From NCBI GenBank assembly GCA_024291935.2, contig CM044310.1, positions 85,372,713-85,436,712 of the forward strand: a stretch of 64,000 nucleotides of DNA, given 5' to 3'. Position 1 is the stretch's first letter; every line of letters starts with the position of its first letter. Origin of the DNA: Okapia johnstoni. Taxonomy: Eukaryota > Chordata > Mammalia > Artiodactyla > Giraffidae. The position numbers and the translations under genes are program-made. Positions 21,096-31,784 of the stretch are shown piece after piece. The notes beneath the pieces are model-generated. The model did no database searches. It saw only the letters and a list, made by a program, of their open reading frames with translations, and was not told the DNA's origin.

Positions 21096-21632
21096 CTCAA
21101 ATAACAACAAATTAAAGTGAAAGCATGATTTGTACCAAAAAACTTTTTTTGCAAAAAGTTGATTTCTGTATACTACAGCTCAGCAACCAATCTTGCATCT
21201 GTTTGTGCCCCTCTCTTTTTCAATCCATGTGGAATAATTTGCTTTAGACTTAATCCCCCCTCAACCCCACCCCCAGCCACTAATGATGGAGCAATTATGT
21301 GGTTCCACAGTGATTTTACCACCATCTTCTAACCCAGCTGTGTGGTAGCAGTGTATCTGCAGGGCAGAAATGTGGCCTACAAGGGACAATATCAGATTGC
21401 CCACAATTATTTTAATGTCTCCTGTGAAATGATAAATGAAGTTTACAGTTATAATAAAAGTAGACCAAGTTCCCCCAAGGTATAAAGAGTTTGCAAGGAA
21501 AATTCACATAGTTATAACTTTTTTTTTAAGAAAATCAACAACAAACATTCTTCATTGAGAGCTTAAAAAAAGCACAACCCAGAGATAGGTTTTCACTGTA
21601 GGCATTTATTTGACGAAGCCCAGTAGGGATGA
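21096..21632. other. Unassigned sequence
   Basis: No repeat or coding signal is recognised. It contains C-rich (21257-21274) and T9 (21520-21528) patches. Confidence 0.45.
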
Positions 21633-21850
21633 GGGGCTTTCCAGGTGGGACAGGGGTATAGAATCTACCTGCCAATGCTGTAGACACAGGAGACGTGGGC
21701 TCGATCCCTGGGTAGGGAAGATACCCCGGAGTAGGAAATGGCAATCCACTCCAGTATTCTTGCCTGGAAAATGCCATGGACAGAGGAGCATGGTGGGCTA
21801 TAGTCCATGGGGTTGCAATGAGTTGGGCACGACTGAGCACGCATGCACAA
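21633..21850 (+). mobile_element. Bov-tA SINE
   Basis: Full-length plus-strand copy: head 'ggggctttccaggtgggaca', box-B-like 'gggctcgatccctgggta', body ending 'gggcacgactgagcacgcat'. Six overlapping open frames here are SINE read-through. Confidence 0.94.
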
Positions 21851-22226
21851 GTAAGGAGGAGTAAAGTATGAACATGTTGTAAAATTTATAGCTGCTTCTC
21901 TAGGAACTTAGACTTCTTGGTTGTTGGTACAATTGAAAAAATTCTGCCAAGTTTTGCATCTATGTTGTGCCTGGTTTATAACACTAACTTCATGCAATTT
22001 ACAAAATACTTGCTGGGATTTTTTCCTGGTCCTGGGAGGTCCCATAATTTGGCTGTAACTCCTGCTTTTATTATTTGGTGCCGCTTGGGTTTGTGTCTTT
22101 CCCAGTCACTGTAAATCCTCCAGCTGGCTCCACGTATGCTTGGTAAGACTGCCATCTTGAGAGGTGCGTGGTTTCTGTTCACAGTAGTATTTGACACAGT
22201 GCCCACGACTATAATTTAGATGTGTC
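21851..22226. other. Unassigned unique sequence
   Basis: No named repeat. The frames at 21917-22114 (plus) and 21976-22206 (minus) overlap and have no known domain. Confidence 0.45.
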
Positions 22227-22469
22227 TTTGAAAGAGAGCAGGCCTCCCTGGTGGCTCAAATGGTAAAGAATCTGCCTGCAGTGCAGGAGTCCTAGGTTTG
22301 ATCCCTGGGTCGGGAAGAGCATCTGGACAAGGGAATGGTTACCCACTCCAGTATTCTTGCCTGGAGAATCCCATGGACAGAGGAGCCTGACGGGCTACAG
22401 TCCATGGGGTCACAAAAGAGTGGGACATGACTGAGTCACGGACGCTGTCTTTTCATTTGAAAGAGAGCA
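22227..22469 (+). mobile_element. Bov-tA SINE with exact 14-bp TSD
   Basis: tttgaaagagagca at 22227-22240 and 22456-22469 is identical, the longest exact TSD I found. The SINE is complete, with head 'ggcctccctggtggctcaaa' and a short T-rich tail. Confidence 0.96.
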
Positions 22470-23006
22470 CACGTGGCTCAGTTTCACTGTTTCCTCAGCT
22501 GGGAAATGGGGCATAGTAGAAGCATCACCCCTCCCTACGTCGAAAGATCTCTGCTATCACATAAAGCTAGCGTTTCCATGTTGGGTTTCCTTCCAGCTGT
22601 AGGTGATCTGGCTGCAGTGTTTTTGTTTAAAAAAGATTCCACTTTTTTCGTGTTCCTGCTGCTTGCTACCTACTGACCCACAGCTAGAGGCTGCTCTTGC
22701 TGTAGTTTATCTGTTTGCATGACAGGGCACTTTCCTTTATGCCACTGATGTCTTGGTATACTTTTTTATATCATATTTGTATTGTTGGTGAACTGATTTG
22801 GAAGTGCCCATGACTTAAAGAAATGCTGCTGTAAATTCTCTTATAATCCCTCTTTCAGGTAGATCCAATTGATAGGTTTAATATTTAGATAGATTATTAT
22901 TATTCAATTATTATTAAATGGTACCACTTATTATAGGTTTATACAAGCCCATCCATCTGTACTGTTGAATCTCTGAAGAGTCAGATGGCCTTTTTGAGTC
23001 AAATTT
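22470..23006. other. Unassigned unique sequence
   Basis: Nothing recognised. The 67-codon plus frame at 22473-22676 has no known domain or exon signals. Confidence 0.45.
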
Positions 23007-23230
23007 CCCCATAGTATCGAGCTTCCCTGGTGGCCCAGTGGTAAAGAACCCGCCTGCCAATGCAGGAGACATAAGAGGTGTGGGTTCAATCCCTGGGTCA
23101 GGAAGATCCCCTGGAGGAGGCATGGCAACCACTCCAGTATTCTTGCCTGGAGAATCCCATGGGCAGAGGAGCCTGGTGGGCTACAGTCCATAGGTCATAA
23201 AGAGTCAGACATGACAGATCCCCATAGTAT
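23007..23230 (+). mobile_element. Bov-tA SINE with exact 11-bp TSD
   Basis: ccccatagtat at 23007-23017 and 23220-23230 flanks a complete plus-strand copy (head 'gagcttccctggtggcccag', box-B-like 'gggttcaatccctgggtc'). Confidence 0.96.
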
Positions 23231-23350
23231 AGCTGAGGCCCAGTGAAGCCCAGAGAGTCTGTTGGTATCTTCAGGATTACGAAATTGCTTAACCACAGAA
23301 CTGAATCTGTCAGTTAGAATTTCTGATTCAGAGCTTTTTCCACTAACTAG
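23225..23350 (-). mobile_element. MIR SINE
   Basis: 'agctgaggcccagtgaagcc', 'gaaattgcttaaccacagaa', 'agaatttctgattcagagct' and 'ttttccactaac' follow the reverse MIR order. The Bov-tA inserted at its left edge. Confidence 0.6.
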
Positions 23351-23453
23351 AAAGACTTACAAGTTCAAAGACACCTTGAATCGAAGACGAGGTGGTCCAG
23401 AATGGATGGTGAATTATGACAAATGGCACCCCATTAAAATACCTGAACAGTGA
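23351..23453 (+). other. Candidate terminal exon, low confidence
   Basis: A frame of 34 codons follows a pyrimidine-rich tract with ag at 23349-23350 and stops at 23451-23453. It encodes a basic, tryptophan-containing peptide (contains RRRGGPEWMVNYDKWHP). An aataaa lies at 23560-23565. I do not recognise the peptide. The acceptor sits in the end of a MIR. A chance frame is at least as likely. Confidence 0.15.
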
Positions 23454-24291
23454 AATGCTTAGGAAAAAAATGATGCTTAAGTATTTAAAATTTTATTTCC
23501 CTTCATTATAATCAAAGGAAGTAACACATCTTCTTGTATAGTATTTCAAATAGTCTTCGAATAAATATTCTTGCAGCTGCTTCTACAACTTACTGATAGT
23601 CTGACAATATTGCTCATAGTGGTTCTTTCTCTTGATATTGTTAGGTGAGACTGAAGAGAAAGTCAGGCTGGGGCAGTTGGGCAAACACCATTTCAGTTGG
23701 CTATAGGCAAGCCAGAAGCCACATCTTTCCTAGGTTAAAAGGGCTGACCCTTTACTACGGCTAGTTGGTGTGTACAACATGTTTTAGAAGAAGTAATTAT
23801 TTTTAGCTGACTGACTATGACCAAGATTAATAGCTCTTGAAAGGGCTGTGATGAAAGGCTGCCCCAGCTGACTTCTGCATTATTCTTTATTTATCCTGCT
23901 CTCATCCCTGTCACCTTTGGGCATCAGCCAAATGTCATTTGTATGAGATTTGCCCCTTGGATGTGAAGGGCCTCTCTTTTCTTAATGATGGAAGGTGAAT
24001 TGGGCTGTGAGGCTGAGGTACTTGGACAGTTGACATGACCCAGGGGAGAATCTTCTAGGTCTGTGAGAGTCATAGGAACAGGACATTCACTCCTGGCAAG
24101 GGCTTGGGGGGCTGGGGGGCTGGGCGGAGAAAGAGCATGAGAATATTCAGCTGTCTGATCCAGATCCATGAGACAGGGAGTAGTTCAAGGGCTCCACTGC
24201 CAAGTCCATATATCTCAGTGGCTCTTCTGTTCAGAGCATTTGCAAGTTTCTTCTGAAGATTTTTTTGCTTGACATTGTCAACTATCTCTGG
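23454..24291. other. Unassigned unique sequence
   Basis: No repeat is recognised. It includes an aataaa at 23560-23565 and a short G-rich repeat (ggctggggggctggg) near 24109-24123. Confidence 0.45.
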
Positions 24292-24684
24292 GCTTCCCAG
24301 GTGGCACTTGTAGTAAAGAATCCCCCTGCCAATGCAGCAGATGCAAGAGATGCAGGTTTGATCCCCGGATTGGGAAGAGCCTCTGAAATTGTTGTTGTTC
24401 AGTCACTAAGTCATGTCTGATTCTTTGTGACCCCATGGATTGCAGCATGCCAGGCTTCCCTGTCCTTCACTGTCTCCCATAGTTTGCTCAAACTCATGTC
24501 CTTTGAGTCAGTGCTGCCAAACAATCATCTCATCCTCTGTTGCTGCCTTCTCCTCCTTCCTGGAGGAGGAAATGACAACCTGCTCCAGTAGTTTTGCCTG
24601 GAAAATACCATGGACAGAGGAGCCTAGTGGGGTACAGTCCATGGGGTTGTAAAGCATCAGACACGATTGATTGATTGAGCACAA
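24292..24684 (+). mobile_element. Bov-tA SINE split by an antisense BovB end
   Basis: The head (24292-24388) ends at 'gggaagagcctctga'. The body resumes at about 24557 with 'cctggaggaggaaatgacaa' and ends 'cagacacgattgattgattg'. The two parts are one element split by the BovB insertion. Confidence 0.88.
24391..24556 (-). mobile_element. BovB LINE 3' end inside a Bov-tA
   Basis: Reverse-complement BovB terminus: 'attgttgttgttcagtcact', 'cccatggattgcagcatgcc', 'aaactcatgtcctttgagtc', 'catctcatcctctgttgctg'. It lies antisense within the plus-strand SINE. No clear TSD can be read. Confidence 0.9.
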
Positions 24685-24759
24685 ATGCATCAACTACCTC
24701 TAGTTTTATAAAACTAGGAAATGCCTTTATGGCAGTGACTGCAAGTTAACCTCCAGATC

Positions 24760-25190
24760 CCTTCTTGCCTCCTTCCATCATGGACTTTTCAGGGCCATTA
24801 GCTTTCTTGAGTACAGACTGCATTTCCCAGCTTTCCCTGCAGTTCAGGGTGTCCGTGTGACTAAGAGGATGTAACCTCTGGTAGTTTCTGGGATGTTTCC
24901 TTAAGAGAAAGCTGGTGTGTACCCTTTGGCCTTTTCTTCTGAGGCCCTTCCTTTTATCCTGCTGTCTAGAATGTAAATGCTGCTTTCGGATCTTGAGAGG
25001 GAGGGCCATTCCTTAGTGGTGAGCTGGAAGTGGCTTGAGTCTCTGAGATCAGCACGGGAACCACCATTCCAGCCTGGTGAAGCCAGTACCACTTCGGATT
25101 TTCTGTCACTTGCAGCCAACCCAATCCTAGATTGTACACGGTTTTCTGCACGTTGCAGAAGAGCAGAGGAACTCTCAAGCCCTTAGATGT
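24760..25190 (+). mobile_element. Ancient interspersed repeat, family not named (copy 2)
   Basis: It includes 'tgcatttcccagctttccct', 'gcagttcagggtgtccgtgt', 'gaagtggcttgagtctctga' and 'gccaacccaatcctagattg', the same class of landmarks as 17395-17885. Open frames on both strands overlap here, which argues against coding. Confidence 0.4.
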
Positions 25191-25249
25191 CCTTCTGTTG
25201 TGCTGAATATGGATGTCAGAACTCAAACAGATCCCTCACTCGTCCTTCT

Positions 25250-25495
25250 TTCAACTAGTAGTGAAAGTAAAAAAGTGAAAGTGTTAGTTGCTCAGTCAAG
25301 TCCGACTCTTTGTGACCCTATGGACTGTAGCCTGTCAGGCTCCTCTGTCCATGGGATTCTCCAGGCAAGAATACTGGAGTGGGTTGCCATTTCCTTCTCC
25401 AGGGGATCTTGCCTACCCAGGGATCAACCTGGGTTTCCGGCATTGCAGCCAGATTCTTTACCAATTGAGCTGCAAGAGAAGCCCTTCAACTACTA
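25250..25495 (-). mobile_element. Bov-tA SINE with 11-bp TSD
   Basis: Minus-strand copy between ttcaactagta (25250-25260) and ttcaactacta (25485-25495), one mismatch. The tail is the 'gaaagtaaaaaagtgaaagt' type and the head is a diverged 'gagctgcaagagaagccc'. Confidence 0.95.
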
Positions 25496-25513
25496 TTAAT
25501 ACAAATTAAAACA

Positions 25514-25730
25514 ACCAGTGGCTCAGTGGTAAAAGAATCTGCCTGCAATGCACGAGATACTCAGGAGACCTGGGTTCAATCCCTGGGTCGGGAAGATCCC
25601 CTGGAGAAGGAAATGGCAACCTACTCCAGTATTCTTGCCTGGGAAATCCCATGGACAGAGGAGGAGCCTGGCAGTCTACAGTCCATGGGGTTGCAAAGAG
25701 TTGGACAGTACTGAGCAACTAAACAACAGC
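25514..25730 (+). mobile_element. Bov-tA SINE
   Basis: Plus-strand copy 30 bp from the preceding minus-strand copy, so the two form a close inverted pair. Head 'ccagtggctcagtggtaaaa', box-B-like 'gggttcaatccctgggtc', and a small gga triplet expansion in 'cagaggaggagcctgg'. Confidence 0.94.
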
Positions 25731-25990
25731 AATGGTAACAATAATGCATTAATTTATTTAAGAAATAAAGAACTGAGAGATACATGAGTGTGCAAGATAC
25801 ATGAGAGATAGGTTGGCATGAAGACTGGACCAGAATATAACTCATTTAGGAAGATGATAACCAGGGCTGATCCTAATGGCCTTCTGTAAGGTCAGGAAGC
25901 CCTTCCCACCTTCTGTTGGCAGCAACAGCTTCTTGTTTTAGATTCTTAGAGGGCCTTTGAGATGTAACTTCATCTGGTTTCTTTCTTTGT

Positions 25991-26055
25991 TTAAAATTAA
26001 TTAATTTATTTTAGTTGGAGGCTAATTACTTTACAATATTGTAGTGGTTTTTGCC
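25991..26055 (-). mobile_element. Artiodactyl L1 3' end, about 65 bp
   Basis: 'ttaattaatttattttagtt', 'ggaggctaattactttacaa' and 'tattgtagtggtttttgcc' form the extreme L1 terminus in reverse orientation. Confidence 0.75.
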
Positions 26056-26288
26056 ACTACAGTGGTTTTCATCTGCTTTCTTAAAGACTTGGGGAGCTTT
26101 TTAAAACTTTAGGTGGCCAATGTCAAGTCTGTTCAATGCTTTCAGTTCTCTTGCTGGTTACCACTGTTTATATTTTGCCTGATTCACTGGTTTTAGGCCA
26201 TAATCTTTGCATGTAGCCATCCTTTCTCTAGTATTACCTATATGAGATAATACGTACTATATTAGTTATTTATATATTTTATATTTAA

Positions 26289-26484
26289 AGTTGCTCAGTC
26301 ACATTCGACTCTTTGCGACCCCATTGCTATAGCCTGCCAGGCTCCGCTGTCCATGGAATTCTCCAGGCAATACTGGAGTGGGTAGCCATTGTCTTCACTG
26401 AGGGATCTTCCCAGCCCAAGGACTGAACCCAGGTCTCCCCCATTGCAGGTGTAATCTTTACTGTCTGAGCCACCAGGGAAGCCC
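26289..26484 (-). mobile_element. Bov-tA SINE
   Basis: Minus-strand copy, slightly shortened ('ccaggcaatactggagtggg' lacks the usual gaa). The head 'gagccaccagggaagccca' is intact. Confidence 0.94.
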
Positions 26485-27369
26485 AATATTAGCTATCATG
26501 CACTGCAACTTATTATTTACATAACTTTTAAAAGAGATGCTGAGATGTGTAATTACTTTTCACAATGTTTTAAACTTTGGAAGGAGGAAAACAGCTATTT
26601 ACTTCTCTGGTTTTCTCATTAGCATTTGTAACGTGGACCAAGGGGGAGGTTTTCTGTGTGTCTTTCCTTGCTGTTTCTTGCCTTTTCATTTGAAGAATAG
26701 CAGGATCTTGTCTTTTGTTCACACAAGTCGAAGTCCATTCAGCCGGAAAACAGAACAGTGTGCTCTTTGTGCACCCAGAGCATCTGAAGGCTTTTGGTCC
26801 CACACTAGTTGCTGTTTAACTACAATAAAATTGTGACCAAAGGAGATAAACATTTAAAGGATAAATGACAGGGCTGTTAATCCAAAAGCCAGTTTTGTAG
26901 CATTGTTGTTTTTAGCTAATAGGTATATAGCCCGGAGTCGTGGGGATGCATTTCAACTCTGAAACACAGCAAAACCTGTTTTCCAACCAGTTAAAAAAAA
27001 TGTCACTGGATATTTTTAATGGCCGATCACTTTGTGTTTTAAAAAGTCACTTGAACGTGTCTAAACGGTCTCTGGAAACTTCTAGGAATTTTCCTGATGT
27101 GTTTGTTAATCTCGGTCATGTCATTCATATGTAAATTATGAAAAAATATATAAATTCATGTATAATGTGACAATTCTATATATATGTGTGTGTGTGTGTG
27201 TGTGTATGTCTCTGTGTGTGTGTGTGTGTGTATAATACCAAATCTATTATCTAAGAAAAGGCTTTTATAAGTACGAATTCAGAACTTGATCTGTCTTTAT
27301 TCCTATAAAGCATGATTTGCCTACCCTTTGGTGGAGGAAAAGCATTTTTGAGAATTTCATTTCCCTGTG
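26485..27369. other. Unique stretch with retained CpGs
   Basis: No repeat is recognised except the (TG)n tract at 27177-27233. The 26930-27120 segment keeps six CpGs in otherwise CpG-poor DNA. The frames at 26537-26836 and 26940-27134 (plus) have no known domain. Confidence 0.45.
27177..27233. repeat. Compound (TA)/(TG) microsatellite
   Basis: A (TA)n start, a (TG)10-class block, a 'tatgtctc' interruption and a second (TG)9-class block. Confidence 0.93.
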
Positions 27370-27656
27370 AGAATGCAGTGCTCCAGTACTCCAGTGCTGA
27401 AGCTCCAATACTTTGGCCACTTGATGCAAAGCACTGACTCATTGGAAAAGACCCTGATACTGGGAAAGATTGAAGGCAGGAGGAGAAGGGGATGACAGAG
27501 GATGAGATGGTTGGATGGCATCACCGACTCGATGGACATGAGTCTGAGCAAGCTCCAGGAGTTGGTGATGGACAGGGAAGCCAGGCGAGCTGCAGTCCAT
27601 GGGGTCGCAAAGAGTCGGACACGACTGAGCAACCGAACTGAACTGATAAGAATGCA
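27370..27656 (+). mobile_element. BovB LINE 3' end, about 270 bp
   Basis: The longest uninterrupted BovB terminus here. It starts with 'ctgaagctccaatactttgg', passes 'ggaaaagaccctgatactgg' and 'gatgagatggttggatggca', and ends 'accgaactgaactgataag'. An agaatgca repeat flanks it (27370-27377 and 27649-27656). The body is near consensus. Confidence 0.95.
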
Positions 27657-27714
27657 AAGGATAAATCTCTGTTCCATCCTCTCATGCCTCTCTTTCCCTT
27701 TCCTTCCCTTTATG

Positions 27715-27868
27715 TTTTTTTAAAAAATTAATTTATTTTTAGTTAGAGGGTAATTGCTTTACAATGTTATATTGGTTTCTGCCATATATCAACATGAACC
27801 AGCCATACGTATGTATATGTTGCCTTCCTAATGAACCTCCCCTACCTCCTACCCCAACCTTCCCTTCC
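27715..27868 (-). mobile_element. Artiodactyl L1 3' end
   Basis: 'attaatttatttttagttag', 'taattgctttacaatgttat', 'attggtttctgccatatatc' and 'aacatgaaccagccatacg' are the reverse L1 terminus. A C/T-rich tract follows at 27860-27925. Confidence 0.85.
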
Positions 27869-28899
27869 TTTTTCTCTCTTCTCTCTTCCCCTGGCTTCTC
27901 TCTCTGGCTCTGTCTTTCTCTCTGTAAGCTGAAATTCGAGTCTTTGGCATATGACCTTTTGAGAAGAGATGCTTCTGGTTATGGTAAGGGTACTCAGATG
28001 TTGGAGTGAGGTTTATTTTTATACATGGTTTCACTTGTTTGTTGTTGCCAAATGCTGGGGTCTATTTTCTCTTATTGGCTGGATTATTCAGGTTTATCTT
28101 TTTCTAGGATATCCCAAAATAAAATAATCCAAGTATATTTTACAAATGCATTTCCCTTTTATGCAGTGGCATCTCATTATAGCAGAAAGCTTACACTTTA
28201 CCTCCTTAGGAGGCCTGGAGGTGCCAGCAGTGAAGTAAGAAGTAGGTTTACCACTTACAGGGGCCAGCTGTAACTTAGTTTCAGTGTATGAATGTGGGCC
28301 CAGTGTTTGCAGATAGTCAGAGTTTTCAGAGGAAACTGAAAATGTGGATTTTTATTTGAAAGCTCTTTATTTTAAAGAGCAGTCTACTAACTGAAATTTA
28401 AAGCCCGTATGATCCAAATATACCATATTTACTTTCTCAGACTGAAAGCAGCTGAGGGTCTGCCCTTTGTGATCTCTATTATTTAGAGAGACTATATAAC
28501 TAATGTTACCAGAGAGGAAACTGTGAGGATTCCTCTTCAAGGAAGTGGACCAGCCCAAAGAAAAATACGAAGGTGACATTAGGGGAAATCTAAAGAAGAG
28601 GCCAGGTTTCCATCGTATTGCCCTACAGTGGGGCCCATCAGTGGACAAACTCAGTTTCTGCACACAGTGCTTCCAATCCCATTTCTCTTGCCTCACTTGA
28701 AATTAGAAACTGATAGGCAAAGATCACCAGACACTGTGGGATGCCTCCAACATGAATGGCAACACAAAGCAAACAACAGCAAGAAAGGAGCCCAGAGAAA
28801 TAGGACAATGGGGAACAGAAGACAAAACTTCAAAAGAAATGATGTTGCATATTCTTAAAGAGATGAGGAAAGATGCTATATACATGAAACAGGAACAGG
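27869..28899. other. Unassigned unique sequence
   Basis: Apart from the pyrimidine-rich start I recognise nothing. The frames at 28367-28696 (minus, 109 codons) and 28628-28858 (plus) overlap and lack known domains. Confidence 0.45.
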
Positions 28900-29235
28900 A
28901 TAGTGATAAAAAGGAACATTCATATTGTTAATTTTGTTAGTTGTGATATTGTATGGTGGTTATGTATATATTTTTGAAAAGGCTGTCCTTATGTATTAGA
29001 GATACATACGAAATACATACATACCATATGTATTTCAACAACAGTTGAAATATGATGCTTGAAGTTTGTTTTGAAGTAATTCAGAAAAAAAGGTAAAGTA
29101 AAGGAATAGAAGAGTTAAGATTAGGGAAACGTTGATAATTGTTGAAGCTGTGTAATAAGTATGTGAGGGCTTGTTATAATATACAATTTTCTATGTGTTT
29201 GTTTGCTTGAAATTTTCCATTGTGAAATGTTTAAA
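28900..29235 (+). mobile_element. Old L1 3'UTR end
   Basis: 'ttaattttgttagttgtgat', 'gtccttatgtattagagata', 'gataattgttgaagctgtgt' and 'gcttgaaattttccattgtg' match the old L1 3' terminus in order. A 9-bp-arm inverted repeat (around 29031-29052) lies within. Confidence 0.75.
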
Positions 29236-29239
29236 GGGG

Positions 29240-29580
29240 GAGGGCATTTAGAGACTCAAGAAAGAACTCTTGGAAATTAAAAATATGATAGCAGAGGTAA
29301 ACATTTCAATAGGATTAGAAAATAAGGTAGAACTTAGAAAGTAGAACAAAAAAATGCAATGAAAGATTAGAGTGGAAAGATACGAAATTAGATGATCAGT
29401 CCCAGTGATCCAATATCTAACTGTATGAGTTGTAGAGTAAGAGCCAATATATTAGAAGGGAAGGAATTATCAAAGAAATATTACAAGGTCATTTTCTTGA
29501 TCTGCAAGACGTGAATTTTGAAATTCAAAAAGTCCACTGAGTGTCTAGCATGAGAGCTGAAAAATGACCCCACCAGGGCC
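29240..29580 (+). mobile_element. Old L1 internal fragment
   Basis: 'aaagaactcttggaaattaa', 'gtagaacaaaaaaatgcaat', 'gaaattagatgatcagtccc', 'ggaattatcaaagaaatatt' and 'aaaagtccactgagtgtcta' resemble an L1 internal segment near the first ORF. It directly follows an L1 3' end, so it is a second insertion. No open frame remains. Confidence 0.65.
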
Positions 29581-30045
29581 CTTTTTTTATGAAATTACAG
29601 ATACCCAGGGAAAAAGAGGAGGTCTTAAGAGCTGACATGCCTCTGTGTCACTTCTGTCCTCGGCTGGGCTGGGTACTCTGGCTCCAAACTCCCTGGGCCA
29701 ACTGCTTTCAGACCATAAACCATTTTTCACTTGGTCAGGGCTGTGCTGGCTGCCTGATGCTTGGGACTGAAAGGGCATGCTGTCTAACCTCTGTTCCTGG
29801 ACTTCTAACTAAGCTTCTTGTTTTCAGCTCCGCTTCTGAAATGCACCTGCCATCAGAGGCACCTGGTTGCTGTAATATGTGAACCTTTCTGGAGACGGTA
29901 GCATCAACCCCCTCCTATTAAGGATGACTATATCTTTCCCTTTCCCACCTCAACCCCTGCCCTGCCCGTAGGCTTCAACTTTTCCTGTTCTGTTACATTA
30001 GTTAATACTCCCTTTTCATCTTCCAAAAGACAAAGCTGACGTATT
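29581..30045. other. Unassigned unique sequence
   Basis: The frames at 29589-29882 (plus, 97 codons) and 29587-29778 (minus) overlap and carry no known domain. Confidence 0.45.
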
Positions 30046-30402
30046 TTTAAAAAAATAATTTTATTTATTTATTTATTTATTTAATTTTGGGCTACGCTGG
30101 GTCTCTGGTGCTGGCGGGCTTTTCTCTAGTTGCGGCCAGCAGGGCTACTCTCTAGTTGTACTGCACAGGCTTGTCATTGCAGTGGCTTCTCTTACTGCCG
30201 ATCATGGGCCCTGGGCCATGCGGGCTTCAGGAGTTGTGACACGTGGGATCAGTAGTTGTGGTCTCTGTATCACAGACTGACTAGTTGTGGTGCATGGGCT
30301 CACATGCTCTGTGACGTGTGCGATCTTCCTGGATCAGGGATCAAACCTATGTCTCTTGCATTGGCAGGCTAATTCTTGACCATTAAGCCACCAGGGAAGC
30401 CC
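30046..30402 (-). mobile_element. CHR SINE, long form
   Basis: An A-rich tail seen as T-rich (TTTA)n at the left is followed by the repeated 'tagttg...gcgggctt' body, 'gatcttcctggatcaggga' and the head 'gccaccagggaagccc'. About 355 bp, close to full length. Confidence 0.92.
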
Positions 30403-30430
30403 TTTCATACTGTTTTGGGTCTTACTCTAT

Positions 30431-30652
30431 GTTTCCCAGGCGGCCCAGTAGTAAAGAATTTACCTGCCTCTGGTGGAGATGCAGGAAATGGGGATTTGCT
30501 TCCTGGATGGGGAAGATCCCCTGGAGAATGGTAACTGGGGCTCCAGTATTCTTGCCTGAAAAATCCGTGGACCAAGGAGCCTGGTGAACTGCAGTTCATG
30601 AAGTCGCAAAGAGTTGGATACAACTGAGTGACTGAGCGTGTACACACTCTGC
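30431..30652 (+). mobile_element. Bov-tA SINE, diverged
   Basis: Plus-strand copy with head 'gtttcccaggcggcccagta' and body to 'gttggatacaactgagtgac'. The box-B region is damaged ('gggatttgcttcctggatg'). It sits 28 bp from a minus-strand CHR. Confidence 0.92.
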
Positions 30653-31784
30653 ACTCAATATACGCTTTGTCAGCCAACTAGGTTTTGTAGCCTGTGAACA
30701 TAGGGTGATGTCGAAGTTTACTTACATATTCCCTTGCGGCTCCTGATGAATTTGAATTCAGCACTTGCTGATTGAAATATATACTTAGTTTTTTATTACT
30801 TTTGTGTATGTTTTATGTGATTTTGTTTCAGTGTCCTCTTAACTTATTGCTCAGAGATTGTAGAAAGGACTAAGCATAATGAGTCATTAAGTTAAAAATA
30901 TTGAGTAATATCAGTAAGTTAAGAATCTCACTGGCTTACAGCTTCAGAAAGATTTTACTGAAATGGCAAATTTTCAGTTGTGTTTAGAGAGGAGGAATGG
31001 AGGCCTGACTAGTCATTATACTGAAAAAGGGGAAATCTGGGACTTGTGTTCTGATTTTAGGCTTCCCTGAGAGTTTGTTTCAGTTTGCTTAATGACTGTT
31101 ACCTGCACCCAGGTACTGCCCTTTGATTTTAAGCTTGTCCCGCTCAGCCTGGGATAGTTTCAGTTGTTGAGAATATGCCTCTCCAGTATAAAGGAACAGT
31201 GCTGTCATTTTCTCTAAAGTCACCTTTTTTATTAAAGAAACTCTTTTAATAGTTCCACATATTCTGTAGTTATGCATTTCTGTGAGTGCTTACTGACCCC
31301 AGCACTGTGTTTAATAAATTATTGAACTTTGAAGAACCTTTGAGAAGCAAGGGCTTTATGTGACTGAGCAGCAGACGTGAAAAAACACTATCCTCCTGAG
31401 TATCTAACAGACAGAATAGAGGCTTGATCAGACAATATAAGCATCGAGTGAATGATGGTAATACCATAAAATATTTACACCCGGAGAGCATACTAGGGTG
31501 GGAAGGAGAGTGGGTGGGTTTTTATCATTTGGGGTTGAACGTGATACCATATAGCTCACCACTCTGTGATCTTAAAAGCAAAACAGAAAGAAAAAAAAGA
31601 GAGAGACAGAAAGATAGGAAGAAAGGAAAAAGAAGATAAAGAAGGGAAAGAAGAGTTATTGATTTGGTGATATTTTGTTGTTTGCAATAGGTTTTCATAA
31701 GAGCAAGGTTCCTTTTGTGGACAGCAAGCTTACAAAAAGCCAAGTTTTTATTGATCCTTAAAAGAGACTAAAAAGTCATGGTTT
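30653..31784. other. Unassigned unique sequence with a GA-rich tract
   Basis: The purine-rich tract at 31577-31654 is listed separately. Otherwise no repeat or gene is recognised. Confidence 0.45.
31577..31654. repeat. GA-rich low-complexity tract
   Basis: About 78 bases, nearly all purine on the plus strand, mixing gaaag, agag and agaa units. The lysine/arginine-rich frame at 31424-31639 comes from this composition. Confidence 0.9.

Noticed and set aside
29031..29052. 9-bp-arm inverted repeat as a terminator or structured RNA
   Set aside because: A short AT-rich hairpin within an old L1 3'UTR; expected by chance and without transcript context.
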